The notes: generated by a model not told the origin, from the sequence alone. Counted from the first letter of the stretch, positions 48,301 through 60,778 are shown. The stretch: 64,000 bases of DNA from Oopsacas minuta (GCA_024704765.1 JAKMXF010000312.1:346181-410180), one strand, 5' to 3'. A program made the numbers and translations.

Positions 48301-51300
48301 CTATGTGTGACGTCATCAAATGTATGTTTCTTCTCTACAGTAAGCAAGTAGTTCAGACCGAAATTAGCCTTTAAGAATGGTACAGCTCCTATACAGAGGA
48401 TATGTCCGTGATCAATCATAGCTATTCTATCTCCGAGTACTTCAGCTTCTTCCATTTGGTGTGTGGATAACAGAATACATCTATTTTGTCGTTCTGATAG
48501 CAAGAAGTCCCATATATGACGTCTGGAAGCTGGATCTACTCCGGCAGTAGGTTCATCTAGGATAACTAGCTTGGGAGAACCAAGGAAGGCCAAAGAGACG
48601 CTGAGCTTCCTTGCCATACCCCCGGATAGATTAACCACACATTTATTCATATGAGGTAACAGCGCCATACATTCCAATAGCCTATTAGAATCACTAGCTA
48701 TCTGGCTAGATGTTAAGCCTCTTAAAGCCCCGTAGAAGTTCATATGTTGCTTAACAGTTAAGTGTGGGAATAGTATATTATGCTGTGGACAGAGTCCTAT
48801 ACTATCTCTACCGTGAGTTATACGGATACTACCAGATGTCTGTTTGTTTATTCCTGATAATATCATCATTAAGCTCGTCTTACCAGCACCGTTATGACCC
48901 AATAACACTGTAATATGACCTTCATACAGATTTAATGATATAGAGTGTAGTGCTACTTTCTTCTTTAAGCCTAGCGCCCCCCATGAGTATACCTTACCCA
49001 GTTGATTGATGGACACACCCTTTGTAAGATGGGTGGGGTCTCTCTCTCTAGCTAGAGGTTCCCAAACTCTAGGGACACTAGCCCGATCGAATGTAACCTC
49101 CTCCATAAGAAGCTCATCACTATCTCCACTTATTTCCTCGTATTCTTTGTTTCTACGTAAATTCTGTACTATTCTAGCCCACCTGTCTTCTCCTAGCCAA
49201 AATGATGGAGTTATCAAGAAGTACCATGGATGTCTACGACCGTAACTCCCAGGCAGTATAGCTTGTATATACAGAGCTAATACAGTGTATAATATAGCGT
49301 CTATACACATACATGACCAGCTGATACCTGGGGTAGAGAATCCTTTATCTAACGGAGAAGTAGCTAGATTATTCCAATGTAATCCTACACCTCGTAGCTC
49401 AAATTGTACTGTATGATACACGAATAGACCTAATGCTGTAGGAGCTAACAGCTGGGATAGCACTATTGTAATAGGAGGTACTCTAAACTCTAATATCTGT
49501 ACCAGAATTACTAAGAAATAAAGCAGGAAGTATACCAGACCTACAGTACTAGCTGCTACTGTAGCTCTCCTGAATGGTAAGCTTAAGAGAATACCTAATG
49601 GTAATAGAGCTAGGTTGTAGCTGAGCTGAGCTAGCAGTAGGATAAGGAACGATGAATACGTTAGAACTAGCTTAAGTATTGCTATAGATAGCAAGGAAGG
49701 AATAGCTAGTAGTATATAGTATACAGCTAGCCAGCTAGCCCAGTGTTCTAATACACCTACTCCTAGTACAGACATGACGTCACGTAATCGCTTCTCCCGC
49801 TCTTGTACTATTGCTCTAGCCAGTAAGGATATTGTTAGAACACTCCCCGCTGTTAGAATAAGTGGGATAGTTATCTGACCGATTAGCAGATTACTGTTGA
49901 AAAGGAAGCAAGGATAGGGAAATGGTTGTAGGTATCCAGCTGGTATATGTGCTGTACTGTTCGTGTATGTGTTAATAAGCGCACGTTCTACAAGATCTTG
50001 TATGAACACATACCCGTATTTGAGATCATTAAGGTCGTAGTCTGAATTCTCAGGACCTGGTTTCCATGATATATCTCTTAGAAGATAAGAACCCATTGAT
50101 GTAGTGAAATTCATTCTTATCTTATAAGAGCTCTGAGGAGGTAGTGTTGTAGCATTAGTAATGTTCTAGAAATATATAATACAGTGTAACAAATGGGGAA
50201 TACAATACAGCTAGAATGGTTATCACTTATAAGAACACACCAGATATAAGAACATATTCCTGTATATTTATATCGGATATAAGAATATGTTTGCTACTCA
50301 TAAGGGTGTTCTTATAAGCGATAAACATAGTCTTTTGCACTGAAAATATGTAACTAACTTGAAATATAATCCCAGCTAATACATATGTAATATTGAGCTC
50401 TCTCTTCCTCTGTGAACTAGTAACAACATCTAGTATACTCTGTTCTGTAGGATAACCTCTAAAGAAATCCCAATTAACTCTAAACACAGCATTAGATAAT
50501 GTATATCTGGTGTATAGCTCCACTGCCTGTGTGTAGCTCCATAGACTGTCTGGACTGTTAATATCTAGTAGAGAGGATGCTTGATTAAGCTGTGAGGATG
50601 ATGGGAGGTTAGGTATAGGATTGACATTCTGTAGCTTAGCCAAGTATCTAGATACAGTGGATACCGGTTATAAGAACCTCATCAGGAGTAGCAGTACATG
50701 TTCTTATAACCGGCATATAATACACAAGGAATATATGAGAACTGTTTCCGAGGATGGTGCTCATATCGGTCGAAGCTCAAGGTACCGCTATTACTTTGAT
50801 ATAAGCGGGTATTTTGATGTGTTCGTGTTAGATATAATGGGAGTTAACTGTACCTTAAATCATTAACTAGAAGCTGCTTAGGATCCGCTATAGAGAAATT
50901 ATATAGAAGAGATCGTAATTGATAATTCTCATCTCTTATCTTGTTAAGAGAGTCCCTAGCTCTGTCTATTAATTCAAATGTGTGATTCATTTCATGTGCT
51001 ATTGATCTGGTTAGTGGAGTATCAGGCGAGAATAATATTCTCACTCCATTCTCTAGCAAACCTAGTATAAAGCCATCATTAATAAGACGTCATATGACAT
51101 CATTTACAGTGTAACCTCCATCAACGGGGTGCCAGGAACGCCGAAAATACTACCTCGTTTCCCTGTTTGTGGAGATTCGTTTGTATGGTATTTCGCTTTA
51201 TTTATACGTCACTCCGTTTCCATGTGTTCCCGGTTTCCACAGACCCGTTTATGGAGGTTACACTATATACCTTGTGTAGTATTGTTATCGCTATTATTCT

Positions 51301-52258
51301 GGAATGCTGGTCCTAAGATAAGACCCAGAAATCTGTATATATACTCATTCTGTGATCTAGTTAAGTTAGATCCACACAGGTATTTGTCTGGGTTTTCAGA
51401 TAATTTGTATAACTCCTGAGATAGCTGTAGATATGTTAAGAAATCCTGCTGTATAGATAACAAGCTAGTGATTGAGTTGTTAGAGTTTGTTATTGTAGCA
51501 AGCATGTATAGGATAAGTATTTGGTTTCTATCTAGTGTAGAGACGTCTATATCTAAAGGATAATTGCAGATAATAATGACACTATTCATACGGCAGTTAA
51601 ACTTGATGCGAGCGGTGGAGCTGAAACAATATTTCAACTAACATAGGTACCTTTATGGTGTATAGGATCTGTACATATAGCTGGATTCAATCCTAGCTGA
51701 ACTATCAGCTGTTTATTGTATTTACATAACATTGCTATACGTTGTAGTAATAATGTATTGTCTGTGTGTGTTAGCTCATCTGTTATGTTAGCTGTTGTAA
51801 GTGATGCTAGAGAGGATAGGGAAGATTGAAATTTAGAGTCTCTTAGATCATCTGATAGTGATGTCTGTATTAGAATAATAAAAATATATTTAACAGGCAA
51901 TAATCTTATTCAAATTATAAGGAAATTGGTATACCTTTTGAATGAGTTCGTATAACGTATATACTTCAGAGTGTTTAAAATTGGGCAATCCATCAAGTCC
52001 ATTAGTCCAGGTATCTGTTAGGTCACAGTACATAGTCTGTAGAAATGGTATAAGCCCTGCGGATGGTAACGCCTTAGCAGCTGTCTGTGTAGTAGCGTGA
52101 GATTCCGGTGGTAACACCAAGGATAATAAGAATAGAATTATACATAGGATTACTGGGAATGATACTTCAAAGAGTGTAGATTTCCAATTTCGAATTTTCC
52201 AGAGAAGATTCTTCTTGAAGAGTAGAAGGAAGCGTTTCAGTATGTTAGGTTGTGACAT
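45375..52258 (-). CDS. ABC transporter, subfamily A, full length
   Basis: Membrane exporter/flippase of the ABCA family, generally lipid substrates. Exons on the minus strand: 52258-51935, 51864-51651, 51552-51271, 51061-50854, 50647-50359 and 50165-45375; 2035 residues. Order: N-terminal membrane helix (about residues 25-50), large extracellular loop (exons 1-5), membrane helices, NBD1 with Walker A GHNGAGKTS near residue 860, signature LSGGMARKLSV and Walker B VILDEPTAGVDP, second membrane half with a Cys-rich extracellular loop, then NBD2 with GLNGAGKTT near residue 1750, signature YSGGNRRKLQT and LLLLDEPTSGVDP. Both ATP sites look intact. Introns 2-5 each consist mostly of a short mobile repeat (F, B, C plus A, C respectively), whereas the final 4.8 kb exon is uninterrupted. 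The exact ABCA subtype cannot be told by eye. Confidence 0.95.
50219..50332. mobile_element. Family C element in ABCA intron 5
   Basis: GTTATCACTTATAAGAACAC opposite GGTGTTCTTATAAGCGATAA. Confidence 0.82.
50654..50768. mobile_element. Family C element in ABCA intron 4, beside a family A half
   Basis: ACAGTGGATACCGGTTATAA at the left lies 7 nt from the exon; GAATATATGAGAACTGTTTC follows the central part. Confidence 0.85.
50769..50852. mobile_element. Family A half-element at an ABCA splice donor
   Basis: Contains TCGAAGCTCAAGGTACC and ends GGGAGTTAACTGTA. Read on the minus strand, the intron donor GT is the first base after the exon plus the first base of this terminal repeat. Confidence 0.8.
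51106..51269. mobile_element. Family B element filling ABCA intron 3
   Basis: ACAGTGTAACCTCCATCAAC at one end and ATGGAGGTTACACTATA at the other; on the minus strand the donor GTATATAGTG merges with the terminal repeat. Confidence 0.88.
51574..51645. repeat. Repeat F copy 2 forming most of ABCA intron 2
   Basis: ATTCATACGGCAGTTAAACT and TGATGCGAGCGGTGGAGCTG match copy 1. The intron is 98 nt and this repeat covers about 72. Confidence 0.82.
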
Positions 52259-52973
52259 GACTCATGGTAACATTCCCTAACAACTATATATATATAATCA
52301 CTGTACTATCTGCATATTGATTGTACTGGTTTATGCAATCAATCAGATTATCAGCTGATTAGACATAATAGCGATTTTATAGATTTTGTAAATTCCTATC
52401 GAGGAAGACAATCTGACTGTACTTTAATCATTTTAACAGATAATAGATAAAACGATAATTCACAAGCAGAACGATTACTTCATAAACTTTTGTAAAGCCA
52501 ACAAGATTCATAAATTTCAAAAGTGTTACAATAAAATGATCAAAATTTGAGACAAAAGAGTGAGAATTTTAACTAATAAATATCATCATTGCAAAGAATT
52601 GAGTAACTTCTAAGCAATAAATGATACATTGAAATCTCAAACGGGGCCTTTACCCTGGATTTGAGAATCCTGGCTCCGGATCTGCCAGATCCTCGGAGCG
52701 AATTCCTAGTCCCATACAAATGACCCTACACAAATGGGGAGATGGGTAGCATTTTGGCGTCCCTAGAACCCCGTTTGTGGATGTCACACTATTTTCTATT
52801 TGCATACTTCACCCTTTTATTAAATATATTTGTATAAGAACAGAAGTTAAATGCTAAATATGCAAACAACGAGAATAATCTTGTTCTGTGTAATGAATTA
52901 ATAAATTGGTTACAGATCCATTAATAAATTCATAGGAATCTATTCTACGATTAAAAAGCCGCGGTTATATGAT
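52259..52973. other. Spacer between ABCA and the first Rap2-like gene
   Basis: About 700 nt holding the ABCA promoter region and the Rap2-like 3' UTR, with a degraded family B element at about 52670-52795. A minus-strand AATAAA lies at 52816-52821, about 155 nt past the Rap2-like stop. Confidence 0.6.
52670..52795. mobile_element. Degraded family B element
   Basis: GGGTAGCATTTTGGCGTCCC and CCGTTTGTGGATGTCACACT are preserved. Confidence 0.65.
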
Positions 52974-53513
52974 TCACATAAGGGAACAACAGTTTCCAGT
53001 CTTATCAAGCTTCATTTGGTTGATAACCTTAACTACATCCAGGAATACGTTGGTAACGTTAACTCTCGTCTTTGCCGAGGATTCATAGAACGGACAAACC
53101 CATTCAGCGGCTAGATAGGCCGCGTCTCGCTGTGTTACTACTCGCTCTGTAATCATATCGCATTTGTTGCCTACTAATACAAGCGCGGAGTTCCTAGGGC
53201 CTTTTAGCTGGAAGATCTTCTCTCTCAGAGGCTGGATATCTACGAATGACTGTGCGTTTGTTATTGAGTATACAAGTACAAAGCCCTGTCCGTTCTTAAT
53301 ATAAAGATCTCTCATTGAAGCGAACTGCTCGGTCCCTGCTGTGTCCAATATCTCTATCACACACGGAGAGTTGTCTAATTCTATTTCTTTACGGTAAAAG
53401 TCCTCAATCGTTGGGTCGTATGTCTCTAAGAATGTGCCTGATACGAATTGTACCGTGAGACAGCTCTTGCCTACTCCCCCACTACCCATCACTACAACTT
53501 TATATTCCTTCAT
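52974..53513 (-). CDS. RAP2: Rap2-like small GTPase (copy 1)
   Basis: A 179-residue single-exon Ras-superfamily switch. G1 GSGGVGKS, effector [14 protein letters not shown] (Phe-Tyr after Glu-Asp is Rap2-like), G3 DTAGTEQF, G4 GNKCD, G5 SSAK and a C-terminal CAAX box CSLM with upstream Cys, so prenylation and membrane anchoring are expected. Switch II ([14 protein letters not shown]) is fully conserved. The paralogous copy 2 lies about 4 kb away on the same strand with UBE2D, the histidine phosphatase and TAF5L in between. Confidence 0.95.
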   Translation of the reverse strand: MKEYKVVVMGSGGVGKSCLTVQFVSGTFLETYDPTIEDFYRKEIELDNSPCVIEILDTAGTEQFASMRDLYIKNGQGFVLVYSITNAQSFVDIQPLREKIFQLKGPRNSALVLVGNKCDMITERVVTQRDAAYLAAEWVCPFYESSAKTRVNVTNVFLDVVKVINQMKLDKTGNCCSLM

Positions 53514-53727
53514 TACTGACTATTATTGATCCAAATTCCAAGTAAAATGTATTTATAGAAAATATAAATCTAGCGAGTAATTCGAGAATGCAGAACAATA
53601 AATTTTTGTGGCCAATGGGCAGTGCTATATGACTCTAACATAGAATGCTCTAGCAAATAATTGCATGTACTTTACACCTGGAAATTGTATAAGCGTTACA
53701 CGTACACACAAGTATTTAATAAAAATT

Positions 53728-55325
53728 TTATAGCAAAACATTTTCTATTGAAATGAGTGCACACAAATTAACTTTCCTGAAGCAGCAATATATCGGCATA
53801 TTTCTACCTGTAGATACTGTAAGGTATGGAGAGTTTATCTGTGAATTAGATAGATCGAATAATCGCAGTGTTTTGTCGTGTGATATTGCAGAGATAGAGT
53901 TAGAATCTGAGGAGAAGTCTACTTTTGATATTATGCGTTCAGAAGCGCGGAATTCTCTTATGACTTTACTCTCTGCGATATTCCATACTCTAACTACTCC
54001 CTCCTGACAGCCTGTAGCTACAAGTTTACCATCAGGAGAGAATGACAGACAAGTGACAGCTGATCTCCCACCTGTTAACAGACGTACACACGCACCATCC
54101 TGACTGTTCCATAGTCTACAGCTACCATCTTGCCCTCCTGTAGCTAAATACACACAATTTGGATGTAGATCTACACAATTAACGCCAGAACAATGACCAG
54201 AGAATATCCTTAACGGATACAGTAGCTCTGTACTCCATAGTCTAGCTGTACCGTCTTGTGACGAGCTAGCAAAGTATCCGCTATCTATTTGCTTAGGTAG
54301 ACATACTGACCATACAGGTGACTGATGGCCTACATACTCTGCTATACAATCTCCTGAATCTTTAAGATTCCATAGTCTACACGTACCATCTCCTGAACCG
54401 GATATAACCCAATCAGCTGATAGGGATATTGATACTGAGTAAACCGGGGAGGAGTGTCCTCTCAGATGTCTGGTGGTATCTGGGGGAGGAGGTGGATGAG
54501 AGGGGGAGAGATCGGGTGGATAGAGTTGAGAGGTAGGAAGAGAGAAGGGTGACACTAGTAGAGATCCGTCTGCATGACCAGATAATATTAATGATTTGGT
54601 GAAACTTATTTCAGCTGAGTGAGGCAGGGACGGAGTTGCTGATAGAGATATGTGTAGGACGGAGGGTGAGGGAGACAGAGAGGAGAGTTGTGTAACACAA
54701 CCACGGATAGATTCTAGAGATGAATTAGAAGATGATACACGTTTTGAGGGAGATATGTTGGAACGAGATTTTGACATCCTTTTCTGAGGTTTCCTTGCTT
54801 CTTCACATTCCTTACTTCCAACCTAACAACACAATATGAAACGAAATATTCTATATAATTATTTGTATTCCATACTTGTATGTGTATATTAGCTTGTAGA
54901 GGTAGATGAATACACGAATCTGGATGAGAAGTTAGAAATGTTTCGAGATGAGTAAAAGCGCAATTTGAGAGTTTGACAGAGTACTTGTGTTGTGTGTAAG
55001 CAGCTAGGTCAGCGGATATGTCAGGAAGTTGTGAGAGAAGTTCCAGCTGTTTGTGTGAAAAGTTATGAGAATGTTGAGCTGAAAATTCTCTGAGAAGAGA
55101 CGGGTTTGAGACAGAAAGAAAAACTGACAAATGTAAGAAGATTGGAAATAGCAGAGATGATAGCTCTTCTCGTTTGTTAGAATCTTTAACAAAACAAACA
55201 ATCAAATTAAATTCTGTAGCAAATGATTCAGGATTTGAGTTAAGAATACTGTAAGGACTGACTGTACTGTTTGAATTAGTAGCTAACTGATCTCTTAGTA
55301 TTAATTCCTGTAGTGTAGATTGCAT
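53728..55325 (-). CDS. TAF5L: TAF5-like WD40 protein (SAGA/PCAF or TFIID subunit)
   Basis: Exons 55325-54876 and 54822-53728; 514 residues. The N-terminal ~150 residues form the helical NTD2-type region of TAF5 proteins; a Ser/Pro linker leads to six WD40 repeats (HLRGHSSPVYSV, VGHQSPVWSV, FSGHCSGVNCVDLHPN, GGRSAVTCLSFSPDGK). The last blade (VSTGRNMPIYCCF) corresponds to the TAF5L-type ending rather than classic TAF5. These proteins scaffold histone-fold TAFs in the nucleus. The protein is shorter than human TAF5L (589 residues), mostly in the linker. TAF5 itself remains possible. Confidence 0.82.
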
Positions 55326-55400
55326 ATTTCACGTTGCTATGGAAACATAAGCTCTATTGGAATTATAATACAAATCGTACACAACAAATTATATACAGTC

Positions 55401-56106
55401 TCAATTGATATTATATGTACTAACTACACTATAATCTGACGTCATCAACTCTACAGTAGCACAGTATCCAGCATTTAGGTTGTCCATAGAATTGGTTTTA
55501 AGTCCCATCGCTACTTCTACAGAGTACCAGTGACAGACAGCTATAATAGTGTTATCAGGGTAATCAGCTGTTAGAGCTATAAATGCTTGCTTCATTCTTT
55601 CAGCTGCAGATTCTAATGTCTCTTTATAAGCAGGGTATACTGCTGTAGGAGAGCAGGTGTATCTGCTGGGGTCTATCATGTGAATAAGTGGGTCTATCTG
55701 TTTGTCAAGCCATCTCCATCTATATAATAATAATATAAAGTAATGTAGTAACTCATCATGCAATTAATACATACTTTACTTCTGAGAAGATATACCCGTG
55801 CTCACACAGAATATCTGATAACTGTGGTCTTATTTCTATGTTAGAGATCTGTAGCTGGTCAGCTATGTGACTAGCAGTCTGCATACATCTTATGAAGGGA
55901 GAGCATACTACCTTGATGAAGTCAGAAGAAGGGAGCAATGATTTAATGCGTACCCCTGCTTCTTTAGCTTGCTCGTGTCCTGCTATAGTGAGGGGAGGAT
56001 CGTAGGGGTAGTTAGGGTCCTTCCAATCCTGTGATTTGACAGCGTCTGCTCGTTCTCCATGTCTAAGCACTATTAGACGTCGGTCAGGTACAATGCTAGA
56101 TGCCAT
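55401..56106 (-). CDS. Histidine phosphatase superfamily protein (UBASH3/PGAM-like)
   Basis: Exons 56106-55775 and 55719-55401; 216 residues. The N-terminal RHGER motif carries the phospho-accepting His. VCSPFIRCMQTA is the conserved second motif, and AVCHWYSVEVAM near the C-terminus holds the second catalytic His. Length and the WVxP-free simple architecture match the stand-alone phosphatase module related to the UBASH3/Sts C-terminal domain and ecdysteroid-phosphate phosphatase. Substrate cannot be told; Sts proteins act on phosphotyrosine, others on small molecules. Confidence 0.85.
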
Positions 56107-56293
56107 AAACTATTGTATTGACTAGTTAAACTGAATATTAATCTCAATTAATTACTTAATTATTCAATATTACAACCCAATTCCTATCGATAAAGGAAAT
56201 AACTATTTAGTTGATTACAATGCTTCATAATACGTATAGAGTCCAGTCAAAAGAACAATTGTGTAACAACTAAATTCAATTTCTTTTCAGTGC

Positions 56294-56755
<462 letters not shown>

Positions 56756-56973
56756 TCAAGCTAATAATTATGAGAGAGGAAAATGCCTATTTATACCAGT
56801 AAAAGTGAATAATGTAAGTAACTTATTTCTGTCATAAATCAATTCAAACTAAAACAATATTATTTTAAAAATTAAACCAATAGAATGCCGTAAAAATATA
56901 TATATACGCATACAAATAATGATAGAGTCTTGGAGGGACAGTAATTCATAAACACACTAATTCACAAAAATGG

Positions 56974-57510
56974 CTATAAAATGCTACAAATCTTCTTAGG
57001 ACGCCTGGAGCGCATAATTAGCTTAGCGAGTTCGTAGAATATTATGTCAACGTTCTGGTTAGTTTTGGCGGAACATTCGAAGAAGGGACAGACCCAATCT
57101 GCAGCCAGATGGGCGGCTTCCTTTTGTTGTACCTCCCTCTCTGACTGGGGCATATCACACTTGTTACCTACGAGGACTAATGGAGTTGTTTTAGAACGAC
57201 GGATCTTGAAAATCTTTTCTCTTAGAGGCTGCGCGTCGATATAAGTCTGAGTAGATCCTACGGAGTATACAAGTAAGAATCCTTGCCCGTTGAGAATGTA
57301 TAAATCTAGCAGTGTGGAGAACTGATCTGTCCCTGCTGTGTCTAGGATCTCTAATACACAAAGTGAGCTATCTAGCTCTACTTCTTTACGATAGAAGTCC
57401 TCGATTGTAGGGTCATATCTCTCTTTGAATGTTCCTGTAACGAACTTTATTGTTAGACAGCTCTTGCCTACTCCCCCACTTCCCATAACCACTATCTTAT
57501 ACTCACGCAT
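56974..57510 (-). CDS. RAP2: Rap2-like small GTPase (copy 2, altered switch II)
   Basis: A 178-residue single-exon paralogue of copy 1. G1 GSGGVGKS, effector [15 protein letters not shown]4 GNKCD, G5 CSAK and CAAX box CSIL are intact. G3/switch II has changed from [14 protein letters not shown] to TDQFSTLLDLYILN, which may change GEF/GAP contacts. The start is taken at 57510; an upstream open frame from about 57627 is created by a family A element and is not credible. The CAAX ending in Leu predicts geranylgeranylation, in contrast to the Met of copy 1, which predicts farnesylation. Confidence 0.94.
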   Translation of the reverse strand: MREYKIVVMGSGGVGKSCLTIKFVTGTFKERYDPTIEDFYRKEVELDSSLCVLEILDTAGTDQFSTLLDLYILNGQGFLLVYSVGSTQTYIDAQPLREKIFKIRRSKTTPLVLVGNKCDMPQSEREVQQKEAAHLAADWVCPFFECSAKTNQNVDIIFYELAKLIMRSRRPKKICSIL

Positions 57511-57542
57511 TGCTAATAATATATTGAATAGAAATTCGTAAA

Positions 57543-57670
57543 CACAGTCCACTCCCGTTATATCGAAGCTCAAGGGACCTCGATAATTCCTTCGATATAA
57601 CTGATGACTTTGGCTGTTTGGGGCCATATTTGTACGAATACAGGCTTCGATATAACGGGAGATGACTGTA
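57543..57670. mobile_element. Family A element upstream of Rap2-like copy 2
   Basis: CAGTCCACTCCCGTTATATC at one side and ATAACGGGAGATGACTGTA at the other, lying about 30 nt 5' of the start codon on the minus strand. Confidence 0.88.
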
Positions 57671-57791
57671 TTGTAATTATAAGATAATTAGAAAGCAAAT
57701 AAAAGGAAAATAATCCAATACTCACAAGTATTAACGTAATTCAAATATCATTACAATACAGATAGAGTCGTACCTGTTCGAAGTAACAAAT

Positions 57792-60778
57792 CTATACAGA
57801 CTTTTCTACAAGAAATGACTCTAATAGTTTATACAGATCCTCTCGGGTGCCTTCCTTCCTCAAATGATGATTCTCATTAAAATAAGTGTGCATTCTACTG
57901 GATTGTTTCTCTCGTTTGAGTGAAAGAGACAGCTCTGCAGAGTTCTGGTAGTGTACGTTATCATCAGCTGATCCGTGTATCAGTAACAACTTACTGCCGT
58001 CTATGTTACCGGCACGTAGGAGCAGTGATGAGTCATTATATCTATAAATAGACGTGTTTAATCTCAGTATAAATAATACTCCCAGTATAGCTGAAACGGA
58101 TATATAAAACCCGGTCCCTTAAGAGGGAGTTAATTGCAAATCTTCGTCAATAAATGGATAAAAACATAGATTATGATTAACGAACATTTTCGGTTTATAT
58201 GGAAAATATTCGTGAATATTTTTAGTATTACAAATACGAATTTAAGCCAATAAAACTTGAATTTGTGTGTATTCCTGTGCAGCCATGCTATGACTCACCC
58301 TTGTGGATTATTCTGTGGGGTATTCATGTATCTCTGTGTGTATACTGAATCATAGTATCGCCAGTCAGTTACTGGAGATATTACGATAGCAGCGGATAGC
58401 GAGTTATCCTTTTCAGATGACGTCATGCCGCTTAGATAACCACCATAAGATGACCCCATTATACTGACAGAACGGACCCAGGATTGAGATAAGAGATAGT
58501 TGGATAGACTAGCTTGATCTCTTGCTTCTAGAACGCCAAGTCTGTTCTTTACTGCAAATCTAATTCATAGAGATTAAGAAATTCGGAGTTGCAATTGTAT
58601 CGCTTATAAGAACATACTAAGCTACTCCCAAGTTTGTTCATAAAAGCTAAAATTACTTTTCATAATTTCGAAGTACCTGAAATCTTGTCCTCTGCAACAA
58701 GTACCACTCCCTTCTACTGTAATAACTACAAATCCCAAAGAGCTGACCAGATGAGCTATGAATCCAGAAAATGGGTAGAGAGGATGGGAGAGAGAAGCTA
58801 GATTAGAGTTAGGACCCCCGTACACATACAGGAGAACTGGATATGAATTGGAGAAATCGAAATCTTTGGGTATCATTTTTGTACCGTAAAAACTCTGAGA
58901 TTTATCTTTAAACTCATAAGGCTTTACTACAGGCAGAGAATATGTAGATAGAGTTCTTTCTAGAGCTGTGTTGTTATGTAATACAAGTAGTAGCTTCAGA
59001 GAATAGTCCAATAAGATAGAGAAAGGTGTGTCAGGTCCCAAACAGTTCAATAGGAAATAGCGAGCTATAAATCATACAATAATTATACTGTAATGTAATG
59101 TATTATGATTAATATACTTACAATCTTGACTGAAGGAAGTAGAAACAACTTCACAATCTCTATTCTCTAACTCTGTGTTAGTCAGCTGATTACTAACATC
59201 ACAACTTACACAAATCACTTGAGTTATGTCTGTCAGTGAAACTAAGTATAGATGTGTCTTATAACTGTACTCAGCTGTTGTATAGAATACTAACTCAGAG
59301 TTATAAACAGCTGTAATTGATCTAACTTCATTACCACTAGTGACAGATGTTACTACTCCATTACTATATGATTATATATATATAAGTACAGCAAACTAAA
59401 ATGTTAATATATTAACCTACCTAATCTTGACTATCTGTGTGTATGCATCCTGCGGTAACAGAGTGATTACGTCACCATTTGATAGGAAGTAAGGAGCTAG
59501 TATGCTAGCTTCTACCCACCCTTCTGTTTGGTATGTGTGTACTGTAGATACTAGAGTACATGTAGTGTCATAGAGGGATAACGTCATATCAGTTTGTAGT
59601 CTGTTAAGGAATCTGACAGATACGTGTGTAGTATCCTTCCAATCTACTCCTTGTATGTAATGGTATCCAGTGGGCATTGGTATCTAATACAAATAGTATT
59701 AACTAATATACTATGTATTATATATATACTTACAGAGCATGTAGTACTGTTAGTTGTATCTACTAGCATTAACTTAACAGTACTCTCTGTATCTCCAGAC
59801 TTAGGATAAGGTATTAGAGTATAGGAAGGATAAGGACCTATCTCTGCCCCATACTCTATTATAGTAGCTTCAGGCACTCCGGTAGTATTGAATACAAGGA
59901 ATGCTAGTACAGGATCTGTGACGTCAGAGGGATATACACATGATCCCGTAGAGAGTATTTCCTCTTCATACACCCAGTCAGGAAAACCTGCTATCTCTCC
60001 TAAATTATTTGAGTAGAGAATAATGATGTCAGGAATCTGGCTAGTTGTGACGTCACTGATGAAGTACATCTATAAACAAGAGCAAAAGTTTATAAGCACA
60101 ATGTAACCACCATAAACGAGGAAACATGGTAGCATTGTCGGACCCGTGTGTGTAGCATATACTGAATATGAAATTACTTACAGCTGACTGGTTAGCTAAC
60201 ACCAGCTGATCAGTATGTGTCCATTTGACTACTCTCCATTGACTCCCAGGTATAATATAGTTATTCATAGAGCTGAGTTGTAGAATAGAATAATCAGCTG
60301 TATATGAATATCTGTATAGCTTGTTAGAATTATGAGCTAGCAATAAGTATGATTGAGATGGTGATATGAACCAATAGTCTATCTCTAGCTCTTCCCAGAA
60401 AGTAGCATTCACTAGCACACTCGTGGTGTTATCTATAGGATGTATATAAATGTGTATAGAGGTTGGATGTCTAAGCAAATTACCTGTAACATTCAATAGC
60501 TCTAATCCGTTAGGAGAGATAGAAATCAGCTGATCGTCAGAGGCCCAGCTACCAGAGAACAGCTGTGCATGGAATGAAGTATTGAGGATATCTTGTAAGG
60601 ATATGGGAGTACCTAGGTCATTGGGTTTCAATAAGAAATGTACTAATACACCGATACCTACAGCAATCAAGCAGACTACTAGCACTATTAACAACACACA
60701 CACGAATATTATAAGGAGTTTGCAACTATTATTCTTGTCCTTCTTCTTCTGTTGCATAAAAGGTGAATGTTCTTCCAT
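57792..60778 (-). CDS. Dipeptidyl peptidase 4 family serine peptidase (S9B), type II membrane protein
   Basis: Cell-surface peptidase that removes N-terminal dipeptides. Exons on the minus strand: 60778-60182, 60069-59734, 59683-59421, 59363-59122, 59064-58677, 58559-58299 and 58041-57792; 778 residues, close to DPP4 (766). Short Lys-rich cytoplasmic N-terminus, signal anchor (about residues 22-48), many N-x-S/T sites, beta-propeller with the DPP4 Glu motif (DWVYEEEIL), then the hydrolase domain: nucleophile Ser in GSSYGGY (about residue 646; usually GWSYGGY), Asp in HGSADDNVH (about 722) and His in ENHHLRK (about 756). All three triad residues and the Glu pair are present, so it should be active, unlike DPP6/DPP10. 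The Trp to Ser change beside the nucleophile is unusual. Confidence 0.93.
58085..58135. mobile_element. Family A fragment in DPP intron 6
   Basis: Only the GGTCCCTTAAGAGGGAGTTA end is recognisable. Confidence 0.5.
58599..58652. mobile_element. Family C fragment in DPP intron 5
   Basis: CGCTTATAAGAACATACTAA and GCTACTCCCAAGTTTG remain of a family C copy. Confidence 0.65.
60099..60150. mobile_element. Family B fragment in DPP intron 1
   Basis: CACAATGTAACCACCATAAA and GGTAGCATTGTCGG remain. Confidence 0.55.

Noticed and set aside
57511..57627. N-terminal extension of Rap2-like copy 2
   Set aside because: The extension is encoded by a family A inverted-repeat element; the ATG at 57510 gives the canonical GTPase start.
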